Source of the DNA: Ramlibacter ginsenosidimutans
GTDB taxonomy: Bacteria; Pseudomonadota; Gammaproteobacteria; Burkholderiales; Burkholderiaceae_C
Assembly (NCBI RefSeq): GCF_016654015.1
Contig: NZ_JAEPWM010000007.1
Span: forward strand, 62,001 to 126,000
Reading direction: 5' to 3'
Length of the DNA stretch: 64,000 nt
Shown here: piece after piece, positions 41,145 to 50,237 of the stretch
Layout: each line of letters opens with the position of its first letter
Numbering within the stretch: the first letter of the stretch is position 1
Notes under the pieces: generated by a model
Seen by the model: the letters and a program-made list of their open reading frames with translations, nothing else
What the model was told of the DNA's origin: nothing
Database searches by the model: none
Made by a program: the position numbers and the translations under genes

Positions 41145-42212
41145 TTATCGGGCAAGCCCGCCGGCGTCGCGCGCGCCTGGCTGCCAGTGCAGCGTCCGCT
41201 CTTGGGGCGCGCTGGGGGCGTCATGACGTGCACGCAACTGACCGCAGCCGCCCTCCACGTCCTGCGCCGCGGACTGGCGCAGCTTGGTGAGGATGCCGCG
41301 CCGATGCAGCGTGCGCGCGATCTCCGCGGCGCGTTCCCAGCTCGGTCGGCGGAAATCCAGGCCGTCGACGCGGTTGAACGGAATCATGTTCAGCACGCCG
41401 TACTTGCCGGACAGCAGGCGCACGATGCCTTCGATCTCGTCCGCGCCGTCGTTGATCCCTTCCAGCAGCGTCCACTGGTACTGGATCGGATAACCGGTGG
41501 CACGCGCGTAACGTTCGCCGGCGTCGACGAGTTCCTGTGGCGTCATGCGAGGCGCGCGCGGCAGCAGTTGCTCGCGCAGCTCCGGCCGGGTCGTGTGCAG
41601 GGAAAGCGCCAGCGCGGGCTTGACCCGTCCCTGCGGCAGGCGCTCGAACACCCGCGGGTCGCCCACCGTGGAGAAGACCAGGTTCTTGTGGCCGATGTTG
41701 CCCGCCGTCCCTAGCAGTTCGATGGCTTCCAGCACGTTGTCCAGGTTGTGGGCCGGCTCGCCCATGCCCATGAAAACGACCTTCTTCACCGGGCGGCGCG
41801 TGCGCGCGAGCGCCACCTGCGCCACCATCTCGGCGCTCCCAAGTTGCCGCAGCAGCCCGTCGCGGCCGGTCATGCAGAACACGCACTTCACGGCGCAGCC
41901 CACCTGCGAGGAGATGCACAGGCCATCCCGCGGCAGCAGCACGCTCTCCACGGTCTGGCCATCCGCGAGTTCGACCAGCAAGCGCTCCGAACCGTCGTCG
42001 GCCGGATGCGCGGAGCGCAGCCGCGCCAGCCCGGCGAGCTCGGATTCCAGGGCGGGCAGGGCGGCCAGCAGGGCGGCCGGCAGGAAGTGCTCGGGCCTGC
42101 GCTTGCCGCTGGACTGGGGCAGGGCATTGCTCCAGAGGCGCAGCACGCGCTGCTCGTGCACCGGCCCTGCACCGGCGGCACGCAAGCGTTCGCGCAGGGC
42201 CGAGAGCTGCAT
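41145..42212 (-). CDS. RlmN/Cfr-family radical SAM RNA methyltransferase
   Basis: A 355-residue enzyme that methylates an adenine C2 or C8 in RNA by a Cys-mediated radical mechanism. The [4Fe-4S] motif is C106-x3-C110-x2-C113 (GCAVKCVFC). GMGEPAHNLDNV is the SAM motif. The second catalytic Cys is in the tail (EGGCGQL). It is likely a paralogue of RlmN, because the housekeeping copy in related genomes lies elsewhere. Its ATG overlaps the stop of aacS (ATGA). The target RNA cannot be told from sequence. Confidence 0.9.
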   Translation of the reverse strand: MQLSALRERLRAAGAGPVHEQRVLRLWSNALPQSSGKRRPEHFLPAALLAALPALESELAGLARLRSAHPADDGSERLLVELADGQTVESVLLPRDGLCISSQVGCAVKCVFCMTGRDGLLRQLGSAEMVAQVALARTRRPVKKVVFMGMGEPAHNLDNVLEAIELLGTAGNIGHKNLVFSTVGDPRVFERLPQGRVKPALALSLHTTRPELREQLLPRAPRMTPQELVDAGERYARATGYPIQYQWTLLEGINDGADEIEGIVRLLSGKYGVLNMIPFNRVDGLDFRRPSWERAAEIARTLHRRGILTKLRQSAAQDVEGGCGQLRARHDAPSAPQERTLHWQPGARDAGGLAR

Positions 42213-44212
42213 CACGCGGGATTCAGCTCGCGCGCCAGCTTCACGAAGAAGTCGAGGCTCGCGGGGTTGGCCATCGCGTCCGCGCTGGCGACCTTGCCCG
42301 GTGCGGCGCCCAGCAGCAGCTTGCGCACGGGGACTTCCATCTTCTTGCCCGTGAGCGTGCGCGGTACCTCCGCGATGGCGTAGACCTGGTCGGGCACATG
42401 CCGCGCCGAGGCCTTGGTGCGGATCTGCGCCAGCACCTTCTTCTTGAGCGCCTCGTCGAGCGCGTGGCCCGGCTGCAGCACGACGAACAAAGCGAGGAAG
42501 GACGGGCGTCCGAGGTATTCGAGGTCCACCACCAGGCTGTCGCGGATCTCGGGCAGTTCCTCCACCACGCGATAGATTTCCGCCGTCCCCATGCGGATGC
42601 CGAAGCGGTTGATCGTACTGTCCGAGCGGCCATAGATCACCGCCGTGCCGCGCCCGGTGAAACGGATCCAGTCTCCGTGCCGCCAGACACCGGGGAAGGT
42701 CTCGAAATAGCTTTCCCGGTAACGCTGGCCCTGCGCGTCGCCCCAGAAGAACAGCGGCATGGAAGGCATCGGCTGGGTCACGACCAGCTCGCCCACCTCG
42801 TCGACCACGGCGTGGCCGCCCTCGTCGAAGGCGTACGCCGCCACGCCGAGCTCGCGGCACTGGATCTCGCCCGCAGTGACCGGCAGCGAAGGCGCACAGG
42901 CGACGAAGCCCGAAGCGATGTCGGTGCCGCCGCTGATGGAGGCCAGCCAGAGGTCCTTCTTCACGGCTGCGTAGACCCACAGGTAGGCCTCGATGGGCAG
43001 GGGCGAGCCGGTGGAGTTGATCGCCCGCAGGCGTTCGAAGCGCGCGAACTCGCCGGGCCGCACGCCCTCCTTCATGCAATTGGCCAGGTAGGCCGCGCCG
43101 CAGCCGAGGAGGGTGACGCCCTGCTCGTCGACGAAGCGCCAGAGCGCCTGCGCATCCGGCCACGCGGGATTGCCGTCATAGAGCACCACCGTCGCGCCCA
43201 GCAGCAAGGCGCCCACCTGCAGGTTCCAGACGATCCAGCCCGTGCTGCCCAGGAACATCATGCGGTCGCCGGGACGCACGTCGTGCTGCAGCGCCATCGT
43301 CTTCAGGTGCGTCAGCACGATGCCGCCGTGGCCGTGCACCATCGCCTTGGGCAGGCCGGTCGTGCCGGAGGAATAGACGATCCACAGCGGATGGTCGAAC
43401 GGCAGGCGCTCGAAGCGCAGCTCAGCGGGTTCGGCGATGGCAGCGCGCCAGTCCATGCGATCGCGCCAGTCCACGACCCGCTCCTGCGCGAGCGGCCCCG
43501 GCACGTGGATCACGGTCCGCACGCAAGGCAAGGCCCGCAGCAAGTCGCCGACCACTGCGGCGCGGTCGTGCGTCTTGCCGTTGTAGCGGTAACTGTCGCT
43601 GGCGAGCAGGAGCCTGGGTTCGATCTGCTGCAGCCGGTCGAGGACCACCGACGGGCCCATGTCCGTCGCGCAACTGGACCAGATGGCCCCGATGCTGGCA
43701 CAGGCCAGGAACGCGACGACCGTCTCGGGCTGGTTGGGCAGGTAGGCGGCGACGCGGTCGCCGGCCTGGATGCCCAGCGCACGCAGCCGGGCCGCCAGTG
43801 CGCCGACCTGGTCCTGCAGCTCGCGCCAGGACACCTCGCGCACGCCGGCTTCGCTGCGCGCGACGATCGCAGGTCGCTGGTCGGTCGCGTTGCGGAACAC
43901 GTGTTCGGCGTAATTCAGCCGCGTGTTCGGGAACCAGCGCGCACCCGGCATCTGCCGCGAGCCGAGAACGGGCACGGGCGCACCATCCGCCTGGACCTCG
44001 AAGAAGTCCCAGACAGACCGCCAGAAACTGTCCAACTCGTCCACCGACCATTGCCAGAGCGATGGGTAGTCGTCCAGCCGCAGGCCGCGCTCCTGCGCGA
44101 GCCAGCGCTGGTACTCGGCCAGCCGCGTCGCCTGGACCTGTTCGGCAGAGGGCGTCCAGAGCACCGTGCCTTCCTGGACCGTCGCTGCCAGTTCGTTTTC
44201 TTGATTTGACAT
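42212..44212 (-). CDS. aacS: Acetoacetyl-CoA synthetase
   Basis: A 666-residue adenylate-forming ligase that activates acetoacetate to acetoacetyl-CoA, linking ketone bodies or polyhydroxybutyrate turnover to central metabolism. The N-terminal acetyl-CoA-synthetase-like cap (about 30-110, with WFPNTRLNYAEHVFR) is typical. The P-loop SSGTTGLPKA lies near residue 277. The A5/A8 region has YGRSDSTINRFGIRMGTAEIYRVV, and the A10 Lys is in RTLTGKKMEVPVRKLL. A palindrome sits directly before the start codon and may be an operator. Confidence 0.95.
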   Translation of the reverse strand: MSNQENELAATVQEGTVLWTPSAEQVQATRLAEYQRWLAQERGLRLDDYPSLWQWSVDELDSFWRSVWDFFEVQADGAPVPVLGSRQMPGARWFPNTRLNYAEHVFRNATDQRPAIVARSEAGVREVSWRELQDQVGALAARLRALGIQAGDRVAAYLPNQPETVVAFLACASIGAIWSSCATDMGPSVVLDRLQQIEPRLLLASDSYRYNGKTHDRAAVVGDLLRALPCVRTVIHVPGPLAQERVVDWRDRMDWRAAIAEPAELRFERLPFDHPLWIVYSSGTTGLPKAMVHGHGGIVLTHLKTMALQHDVRPGDRMMFLGSTGWIVWNLQVGALLLGATVVLYDGNPAWPDAQALWRFVDEQGVTLLGCGAAYLANCMKEGVRPGEFARFERLRAINSTGSPLPIEAYLWVYAAVKKDLWLASISGGTDIASGFVACAPSLPVTAGEIQCRELGVAAYAFDEGGHAVVDEVGELVVTQPMPSMPLFFWGDAQGQRYRESYFETFPGVWRHGDWIRFTGRGTAVIYGRSDSTINRFGIRMGTAEIYRVVEELPEIRDSLVVDLEYLGRPSFLALFVVLQPGHALDEALKKKVLAQIRTKASARHVPDQVYAIAEVPRTLTGKKMEVPVRKLLLGAAPGKVASADAMANPASLDFFVKLARELNPA

Positions 44213-44213
44213 A

Positions 44214-44226
44214 ATACGCATCGTAT
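44214..44226. promoter_or_regulatory. Palindrome next to the aacS start codon
   Basis: ATACG-CAT-CGTAT: 5-bp perfect arms with a 3-bp centre, two bases upstream of the aacS ATG. It overlaps a TACGAT on the minus strand that could be part of a promoter. Location and form suit a TetR-type repressor site. Confidence 0.35.
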
Positions 44227-44333
44227 CAGTGAGACCGACAGTTACGGTGAGGCCCGGAACCGGCCGATCTCTTGTAAAAAGCCGCTCGCCGGCCTGCACA
44301 AGGCCGCGCTGCACACACCACAAGGGAGACTCC

Positions 44334-44699
44334 ATGCAGCTCGCCACGCGACTTTCCGTCGTCGCCGCCATCGCCGTCCTCGCGGGTTGCGCATCGGCGC
44401 CGAACATCCCCGCCAATCCACCCGGCAAGCACCTCGTGTACTGGGACTCCAACGGGAACGCGATCCGCCAGTTCGACTATCCCGACGACAAGTTCTGCCG
44501 CAAGGTCGAATCCGTCGCCGGCCGCGCCGCACGTTGCCAGGCCGGCCCCGCACCGGGCCTGCAGGCTCGCGCGACCCTGCGCTATACGCCGCCCGGCGTG
44601 CTGGTCCAGGGCCACTATGCCGACCTGGCGCGCTGCCGTGCCGACACCAGCTCGATGTCGCCCGGCGTCGAATTGATCAACGGCTGCACGACCAAGTGA
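44334..44699 (+). CDS. Small lipoprotein, hypothetical
   Basis: 121 residues with a lipoprotein signal (VVAAIAVLAGC, lipid Cys20). The mature part has NIPANPPGKHLVYWDSNGN and four Cys (FCRK, ARCQAG, ARCRAD, NGCTTK), suggesting two disulfides. No family is recognised. The gene is single, divergent from aacS. The ATG at 44334 is preceded by AAGGGAG and starts the signal; the open frame further upstream lacks a ribosome binding site. Confidence 0.8.
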   Translation: MQLATRLSVVAAIAVLAGCASAPNIPANPPGKHLVYWDSNGNAIRQFDYPDDKFCRKVESVAGRAARCQAGPAPGLQARATLRYTPPGVLVQGHYADLARCRADTSSMSPGVELINGCTTK

Positions 44700-44740
44700 G
44701 CGTCGCCGCGAGCGCCTGAGGCCCGCGGGAGGCGCTTCGG

Positions 44741-45400
44741 TCACCACTTGCCCCTGGGCTGGCGGTTGCGGATGGCGGCCGCGATGAGTTCGGCCGCGTC
44801 CGGGCGCTTGCCCCGCTGGGCGAAATCGACGGCCGACAGGCCCAGCTGGTTGCGCAGGGTCGGATCGGCGCCGGCCTCCAGCAGCGCCCGCACGGCCGCC
44901 GTCGACCCGTACATGGCGGCCATCATGAGCGGCGTCGTCTTGTTCGGCGACTCCGCGTCGATGTACGCGTTCTCGTCCAGCAGCAGCGCGATGATGTCCA
45001 CATGGCCGGCCGTGGCCGCATAGTGCAGCGGCGTCCAGCCCGGCTTGTTCACATCCGCATCGCGCGCGATCAGCTTGCGCACCTGCTCCTTGTAGCCCTT
45101 GAACGCCGCGATCATCAGCGGGCTTTCGTCCTTGGCGCTGCGCCATTCGACCTGGGTCTTCGGCCAGGCGATCAGCACGTCGGCGGCCTTTAGCGAGCCG
45201 AGCTGCAAGGCCAGGAACAATCCCTGCCGTCCCTTCGGATCGACCGTGTTCGCATCGAAGCCGCGCTGCAGCAGCTCGGTCACCGCCTGCGGATCGTCCC
45301 GCGTGATCGCGACGAAGAAATCGTCGTACGAGCCCGCCCACGACCACGGCAGCGCGAACGCAAGGACGAGGGCGGCGATGAAGCGGATGCGGTTTCTCAT
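44741..45400 (-). CDS. Secreted ankyrin-repeat protein
   Basis: 219 residues. A signal peptide (IRFIAALVLAFALPWSWA) is followed by about five ankyrin repeats (GWTPLHYAATAGHVDIIALLL and TTPLMMAAMYGSTAAVRALLEAGADP are clear). It is predicted periplasmic and probably binds a protein partner. It overlaps tatD by ATGA and is the last gene of the mltG-to-tatD block, so it is likely co-transcribed. Confidence 0.9.
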   Translation of the reverse strand: MRNRIRFIAALVLAFALPWSWAGSYDDFFVAITRDDPQAVTELLQRGFDANTVDPKGRQGLFLALQLGSLKAADVLIAWPKTQVEWRSAKDESPLMIAAFKGYKEQVRKLIARDADVNKPGWTPLHYAATAGHVDIIALLLDENAYIDAESPNKTTPLMMAAMYGSTAAVRALLEAGADPTLRNQLGLSAVDFAQRGKRPDAAELIAAAIRNRQPRGKW

Positions 45401-46203
45401 GACTGGACGCCCGTGAACAGCGCCTCGAAGTTGCGGCTGGTGAGCTCGCCCACCGCCTCGGCGGACAGGCCGCGCAGCTCCGCGATCTGGCGGGCCACGA
45501 AGGGAACGTAGGACGGGTTGTTGACCTTGCCGCGGTACGGCACCGGCGCGAGATACGGGCTGTCCGTCTCGATCAGCATGCGATCGAGCGGCACGAAGCG
45601 CGCCACCTCACGCAGGTCCGCCGCGCTCTTGAAGGTCAGGATGCCGGAAAACGAGATGTGGAAGCCCAGGTCCAGCGCGGCGCGCGCCACCTCCGCGGTT
45701 TCCGTGAAGCAATGGAACACGCCGCCGGCTGCCCCGGGCGAGCCGTCCTCGCCCTCCTCCCGCAGGATCGCGATCGTGTCGTGCGAGGCCGCCCGCGTGT
45801 GGATGATCAGCGGCTTGCGGCAACGTTGCGCCGCGCGGATGTGCGTGCGGAAGCGCTCGCGCTGCCACTCCAGGTCCGCCACGCTGCGGCCGCCCTTGCG
45901 CTCTTCCATCTGGTAGTAGTCCAGCCCGGTCTCGCCGATCGCGACGACCCTGGGCAGCGCAGCGAGCTCCAGCAGGCGATCCACCGTGGGCTCCTCGATG
46001 TCCTCGCTGTCCGGATGCACTCCGACGGAGGCCCAGAAATTGTCGTAGCCGGTCGCCAGCGCGTGGACCGAAGCGAATTCCTCCAGCATCGTGCAGATGC
46101 AGAGGGCCCGATCGACCTGCGCCTCGGCCATGGCCTGGCGGATCTGTGGCAGCTGGGAGGCGAGCTCGGGGAAGCTCAGGTGGCAGTGGGAATCGACGAA
46201 CAT
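45397..46203 (-). CDS. tatD: TatD-family metal-dependent deoxyribonuclease
   Basis: A 268-residue TIM-barrel metal hydrolase. The metal ligands are in VDSHCHL (residues 3-9), GETGLDYY, IHTRA, FHCF and ETDSPYLAP. TatD members are 3'-5' DNases with roles in DNA repair. ATG at 46203 begins MFVDSHCHL; the frame can be extended eight codons upstream but the family starts here. It is found in the conserved order mltG-tmk-holB-pilZ-tatD. Confidence 0.93.
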   Translation of the reverse strand: MFVDSHCHLSFPELASQLPQIRQAMAEAQVDRALCICTMLEEFASVHALATGYDNFWASVGVHPDSEDIEEPTVDRLLELAALPRVVAIGETGLDYYQMEERKGGRSVADLEWQRERFRTHIRAAQRCRKPLIIHTRAASHDTIAILREEGEDGSPGAAGGVFHCFTETAEVARAALDLGFHISFSGILTFKSAADLREVARFVPLDRMLIETDSPYLAPVPYRGKVNNPSYVPFVARQIAELRGLSAEAVGELTSRNFEALFTGVQS

Positions 46204-46295
46204 GGGTCCAATGCGAAGGCGCCGCACGGCGGTGCCGGGCGGCGCTGCTGGCGGTCCCCGATTCTAGGTGCGCCGGTTTCCCGGCCGCACGCGGG

Positions 46296-46661
46296 CTAGA
46301 TGGTCTGGGTGGGACGCTCGGAGCTCAGGTGGCCGCCGAGGACTTCCTCGATCTTCACCTTGAGCAGCTTGGACTTGTCGTCCGCCGGAAACCGCACTCC
46401 CACGCCCTGGGTACGGTTGGCCGCAGCGCGTGCCGGCGTGACCCAGGCCACCTTGCCGGCGACGGGATAGCGCTGCGGGTCGTCCGGCAAGGACAGCAGC
46501 ACGTACACGTCGTCACCGAGCTTGTAGTCGCGCGTGGTCGGGATGAACACGCCGCCGTCGGCGAACAGCGGGATGTACGCGGCGTACAGCGCAGCCTTCT
46601 CCTTGATGGCGAGCTGGATGACGCTGGGGCGTGGCGTGTTCGGGGCGGCGGCGGTGCTCAT
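46296..46661 (-). CDS. PilZ-domain protein
   Basis: A 121-residue single PilZ domain. VIQLAIKEKAALYAAYIPLFADGGVFIPT and YKLGDDVYVLLSLPDD are typical of the type IV pilus protein PilZ. The c-di-GMP-binding RxxxR and D/NxSxxG motifs are not seen, as in the pilus-type PilZ of Pseudomonas, so it likely acts through protein contacts in pilus assembly. It lies three bases downstream of holB on the same strand. Confidence 0.88.
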   Translation of the reverse strand: MSTAAAPNTPRPSVIQLAIKEKAALYAAYIPLFADGGVFIPTTRDYKLGDDVYVLLSLPDDPQRYPVAGKVAWVTPARAAANRTQGVGVRFPADDKSKLLKVKIEEVLGGHLSSERPTQTI

Positions 46662-46664
46662 GGC

Positions 46665-47654
46665 TCAGGCTTTCGAGTGTAGGGCCGTCCTCGCCTGCGC
46701 CACAAGGTCTTCCAGCATCAGTCCCGCGTTGAACGGGTGTTCTACCGTGCGGGAAGTCTCGGACAGGCTGCGCCACCACGCCGTCAGCGCCGCCACCGAC
46801 CCGCCGGCCGGCAGGTCCGCGGCCTCGAAAAAGCGTGGCGGCGCGCCCGTGCGTACGGCCAGCAGGTCGTGGCAGAGCTTTTGCAGCGCTTCGACCAGTT
46901 GTCCAGGACTCCAGTCGGCCGGCAGCGCTGTGTCGCCCCGAACCAACGCCTTGGGCCATTGCGACCAGCCACGCGCGTCCAGTCCGGCGGCGTGCAGGCG
47001 CAGCGCGTCTTCCGGACGGCCGCCCGCCGCCCGCAGCAGGCCGGCTGCGGCTGCGGCGGCGACGCCCTCTTCCTGCAGCCACGCCACCGCCTCTTCGGTG
47101 CCCGGCCAGGTGAGGGTGTGGCCCAGGCAACGGCTGCGGATCGTGGGCAGCAACTGGTGCGCGGCCTCGGTCGCGAGCACGAAGCGCACGTCGCCCGGCG
47201 GCTCTTCCAGCGTCTTGAGCAGCGCATTCGCGGTGACCGCATTCATGCGCTCGGCGGGATAGACCAGCACCACCTTGCCGCGGCCCCGGCCGCTGGTGCG
47301 TTGCGCGAATTCCAGCGCATCGCGCATGGCATCGACGCGGATCTCGCGGCTGGCCTTGCGCTTCTTGTCGTCGATGTCGGCCTGCGCCTTCTCCGAGAGC
47401 GGCCAACCGCGTTCCAGCATGATGGTCTCGGGCATCAGCACGGCGAGGTCGGTATGCGAGCGGACTTCCAGCTGGTGGCAGCTGTCGCAGTGACCGCAGC
47501 CGCCTTCGGCGGTCGGCTGGTCGCACAACCACGCCTGTGCCAGCGACAACGCCAACCGGTACTGCCCCAGCCCCGAGGGACCGTGCAGCAGCCACGCGTG
47601 GCCACGCTGCTGCAGCAGTTGCCGGACTTGCGACTGGATCCAGGGCGCGTTCAT
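46665..47654 (-). CDS. holB: DNA polymerase III subunit delta'
   Basis: A 329-residue clamp-loader subunit. The P-loop is degenerate ([13 protein letters not shown], without the usual GK[ST]), as expected for delta', which does not hydrolyse ATP. The zinc-binding Cys set is seen in [44 protein letters not shown] carries the sensor 1 and SRC-like region (IRSRCLGH). ATG at 47654 overlaps the tmk stop. Confidence 0.95.
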   Translation of the reverse strand: MNAPWIQSQVRQLLQQRGHAWLLHGPSGLGQYRLALSLAQAWLCDQPTAEGGCGHCDSCHQLEVRSHTDLAVLMPETIMLERGWPLSEKAQADIDDKKRKASREIRVDAMRDALEFAQRTSGRGRGKVVLVYPAERMNAVTANALLKTLEEPPGDVRFVLATEAAHQLLPTIRSRCLGHTLTWPGTEEAVAWLQEEGVAAAAAAGLLRAAGGRPEDALRLHAAGLDARGWSQWPKALVRGDTALPADWSPGQLVEALQKLCHDLLAVRTGAPPRFFEAADLPAGGSVAALTAWWRSLSETSRTVEHPFNAGLMLEDLVAQARTALHSKA

Positions 47655-48292
47655 GTGAGGATGCCCCGCGACCGCAGCCCGGACTCGAGTTCGGTCCACA
47701 CCTCTTCGCGCGGCTGGTCGGCCTGCACGCGCAGGAAGCGGCCGGGATCCTGCTGCGCGCGCCGTGCGTAGGCCGCGGCCACGCGCTCGAAGAAGGCCTG
47801 GGGCTGCGCCTCGAACTTGTCCGGCACGCGCGCGCCGGACAGGCGCTGCGCAGCGACGGCGGGCGGCAGGTCGAACCAGACCGTCAGGTCCGGCTGCCGC
47901 AAGCGGCCCGCCGGCAGCGCCGGCACGGACTGGACCCAGCGCTCCAGCGTTTCCAGCACCGCGATGTCGAAGCCGCGGCCGCCGCCCTGGTAGGCGAAGG
48001 TGGCGTCCGTGAACCGGTCGCACAGCACGACCTCGCCGCGCGCGAGCGCCGGCTCGATCACCTGCAGCAGGTGATCGCGGCGCGCTGCGAACATCAGCAG
48101 CGCTTCGGTCAGCGGATCCATCGCCTCGTTGAGCGCCAGCGCGCGCAGTTGTTCTGCCACGGGCGTGCCTCCGGGTTCCCGGGTGAGGACCACGGTGCGG
48201 CCGCGCGCCCGCAGCGCCGCGGCGAGTGCCTCGATGTGCGTGGACTTGCCGGCGCCGTCGATGCCTTCGAAACTGAGGAAGAGGCCGCTCAT
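47651..48292 (-). CDS. tmk: Thymidylate kinase
   Basis: A 213-residue kinase converting dTMP to dTDP. The P-loop is [11 protein letters not shown], the DR[YFH] motif is [18 protein letters not shown] and [14 protein letters not shown] is diagnostic. The LID region is in [14 protein letters not shown]. Both ends overlap neighbours by four bases (with mltG and holB), so the block is tightly coupled. Confidence 0.97.
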   Translation of the reverse strand: MSGLFLSFEGIDGAGKSTHIEALAAALRARGRTVVLTREPGGTPVAEQLRALALNEAMDPLTEALLMFAARRDHLLQVIEPALARGEVVLCDRFTDATFAYQGGGRGFDIAVLETLERWVQSVPALPAGRLRQPDLTVWFDLPPAVAAQRLSGARVPDKFEAQPQAFFERVAAAYARRAQQDPGRFLRVQADQPREEVWTELESGLRSRGILT

Positions 48293-49290
48293 TTGCCGCG
48301 CTGGTACGTATTGACCGCCCGGTTGTGCTCCCCGAGCGACGCGCTGAACTGGCTGGTGCCGTCGCCACGCGAGACGAAATACAGGTAGTTGCCGGGCGCG
48401 GGTTGCACCGCGGCCAGCAGCGAGGCCTTGCCCGGCATCGCGATGGGCGTGGGCGGCAGGCCGGGACGCAGGTAGGTGTTGTACGGCGAATCGGTCTGCA
48501 GGTCCACCTTGTGCAGCCGGCCGTCGTAGCGTTCGCCCAGGCCGTAGATCACCGTCGGATCGGTCTGCAGCGGCATGCCCACGCGCAGGCGGTTCTGGAA
48601 CACGCAGGACACCAGCTTGCGGTCGGCCGGCTTGCCGGTCTCCTTCTCGACGATGCTCGCGAGGATCAGCGCTTCCTCGGGCGTCTTGAGGATGGACTCC
48701 GGGGCACGCTGGGCCCACGCCTGCGCCAGGCGCTTGTCCATGGCGCGCAGCGCGCGCTGCAGCACCTTCACGTCGCTCGTGCCCTTGGAATAGGTGTACG
48801 TGTCGGGGAAGAAACGGCCCTCGGGCATGAGCCCCGGACGCCCGAGCAGCTTCATCAGGTCGGCATCGGACAGCTGGGCGCTGTCCGGCCGCAGCTGGTC
48901 GGCGTGCGCGAGCGCCTGCCGGACCTGGCGCCAGTTCCAGCCTTCCACCAGGGTGAGGGCGCGCAGCGACTCCTCGCCGCGGGCGAGCTTCTGCAGCAGG
49001 CGCTCGGGCGTGATGCCGGGCTCGAGCTCGTAGCTGCCGGCCTTGATGCGCTGGCCTTCGCCCGAGATCCGGAACCAGGCATACAGCAGGCGCGGGTCGA
49101 CGGCGACGCCGGCGTCCTTCACCGCCTGCGCGACGCCGCGCGGCAAGGTGCCCGGCTCGATGTCGAGGTCGAGCGTGCCGCTCGCGGACGGCAGGCGCAG
49201 CGGGTGGTGGATCCACCACCAGCCCGCAGCGCCGGCGGCGAGCGCAGCGAGCAGGGCCAGCAAGAAGACGGTTCTGATAAAGCGGCGCAC
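48289..49290 (-). CDS. mltG: Endolytic murein transglycosylase
   Basis: A 333-residue inner-membrane lytic transglycosylase (YceG-like) that ends nascent glycan strands. An N-terminal membrane helix (about 7-27, [19 protein letters not shown]) precedes a LysM-like domain. The catalytic Glu is in [12 protein letters not shown], and [16 protein letters not shown] and [16 protein letters not shown] are conserved. The start is GTG at 49290. It is divergent from ygfZ with 32 bp between. Confidence 0.95.
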   Translation of the reverse strand: MRRFIRTVFLLALLAALAAGAAGWWWIHHPLRLPSASGTLDLDIEPGTLPRGVAQAVKDAGVAVDPRLLYAWFRISGEGQRIKAGSYELEPGITPERLLQKLARGEESLRALTLVEGWNWRQVRQALAHADQLRPDSAQLSDADLMKLLGRPGLMPEGRFFPDTYTYSKGTSDVKVLQRALRAMDKRLAQAWAQRAPESILKTPEEALILASIVEKETGKPADRKLVSCVFQNRLRVGMPLQTDPTVIYGLGERYDGRLHKVDLQTDSPYNTYLRPGLPPTPIAMPGKASLLAAVQPAPGNYLYFVSRGDGTSQFSASLGEHNRAVNTYQRGK

Positions 49291-49322
49291 GTCCCTGCTT
49301 CGATCCTTGGATAGTCCCGGCC

Positions 49323-50237
49323 ATGATAATTCAGCCCATGTCGCATCCCTTCCACGGTGTCGCTCCCCTGCCCCATCTCGGCGTGATCCGCGCCCGCGGC
49401 GAGGACGCAGCCTCCTTCCTCCACGGCCAGCTCACGCAGGACTTCGCCCTTCTCGGCACCGGCGAGGCCCGCCTGGCCGCGTTCTGCAACGCCAAGGGCC
49501 GCATGCTGGCCAGCTTCATCGGCTGCAAGCGCGCGAGCGACGACATCCTGCTGGTGTGCAGCCGCGACATCCTGCCGGCCACGCTCAAGCGGCTGGCTAT
49601 GTTCGTGCTGCGCGCGAAGGCGCGGCTCAGCGATGCGAGCAGCGAGTTCGCGGTGTACGGCATCGCCGGCGAACCCGCCACCGGCGCGCCCTGGACGCTC
49701 ACGCGCGAGGGCGAGGCCTGCCGCATCGAGCTGTATCCGGCGCAAGGCACGCCGCGTGCGCTGTGGGTGGGACCCGCGGACGCGCCCGCCCCGGCCGGTG
49801 CGCCGCTCCCGCCGGCCCTCTGGCAATGGGGCGAGGTCTGCAGCGCGGTAGCCACGATCACGGCGCCGATCGTGGAGGCCTTCGTGCCGCAGATGCTCAA
49901 TTACGAGTCCGTGGGCGGCGTGAATTTCAAGAAGGGCTGCTATCCGGGGCAGGAGGTGGTGGCGCGCAGCCAGTTCCGCGGCACGCTCAAGCGCCGCGCC
50001 TTCTTCGCCCATGCGCAGGCCGAGCTCGCTGCCGGCCAGGAAGTGTTCCAGGCTGCCGATCCCGAGCAACCCGCCGGCATCGTGGCGCAGGCCGCGCCCG
50101 CACCGGACGGCGGCTGGGACGCGATCGTCTCACTGCAACTGAGCGCCGCCGAAGCCGGCGACCTCCACGCAGGCTCCGCCGCAGGCCCCGGCCTGCAACT
50201 GCGCCCCCTGCCCTACCTCTTGCTCGCGGACGTCTGA
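49323..50237 (+). CDS. ygfZ: Folate-binding protein YgfZ
   Basis: A 304-residue protein related to GcvT that supports repair or assembly of iron-sulfur enzymes with folate. The signature Cys motif is [26 protein letters not shown] near the N terminus is conserved. Either ATG 49323 or ATG 49338 ([15 protein letters not shown]) could be the start. The mltG/ygfZ divergent pair is common in Burkholderiales. Its 3' end overlaps the convergent ligase gene by 25 bp. Confidence 0.92.
   Translation: MIIQPMSHPFHGVAPLPHLGVIRARGEDAASFLHGQLTQDFALLGTGEARLAAFCNAKGRMLASFIGCKRASDDILLVCSRDILPATLKRLAMFVLRAKARLSDASSEFAVYGIAGEPATGAPWTLTREGEACRIELYPAQGTPRALWVGPADAPAPAGAPLPPALWQWGEVCSAVATITAPIVEAFVPQMLNYESVGGVNFKKGCYPGQEVVARSQFRGTLKRRAFFAHAQAELAAGQEVFQAADPEQPAGIVAQAAPAPDGGWDAIVSLQLSAAEAGDLHAGSAAGPGLQLRPLPYLLLADV

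Noticed and set aside
44206..44211. TTGACA on the plus strand as a perfect -35 for the lipoprotein gene
   Set aside because: No -10 lies at 16-18 bp. It falls inside the aacS coding start, so it is probably chance.
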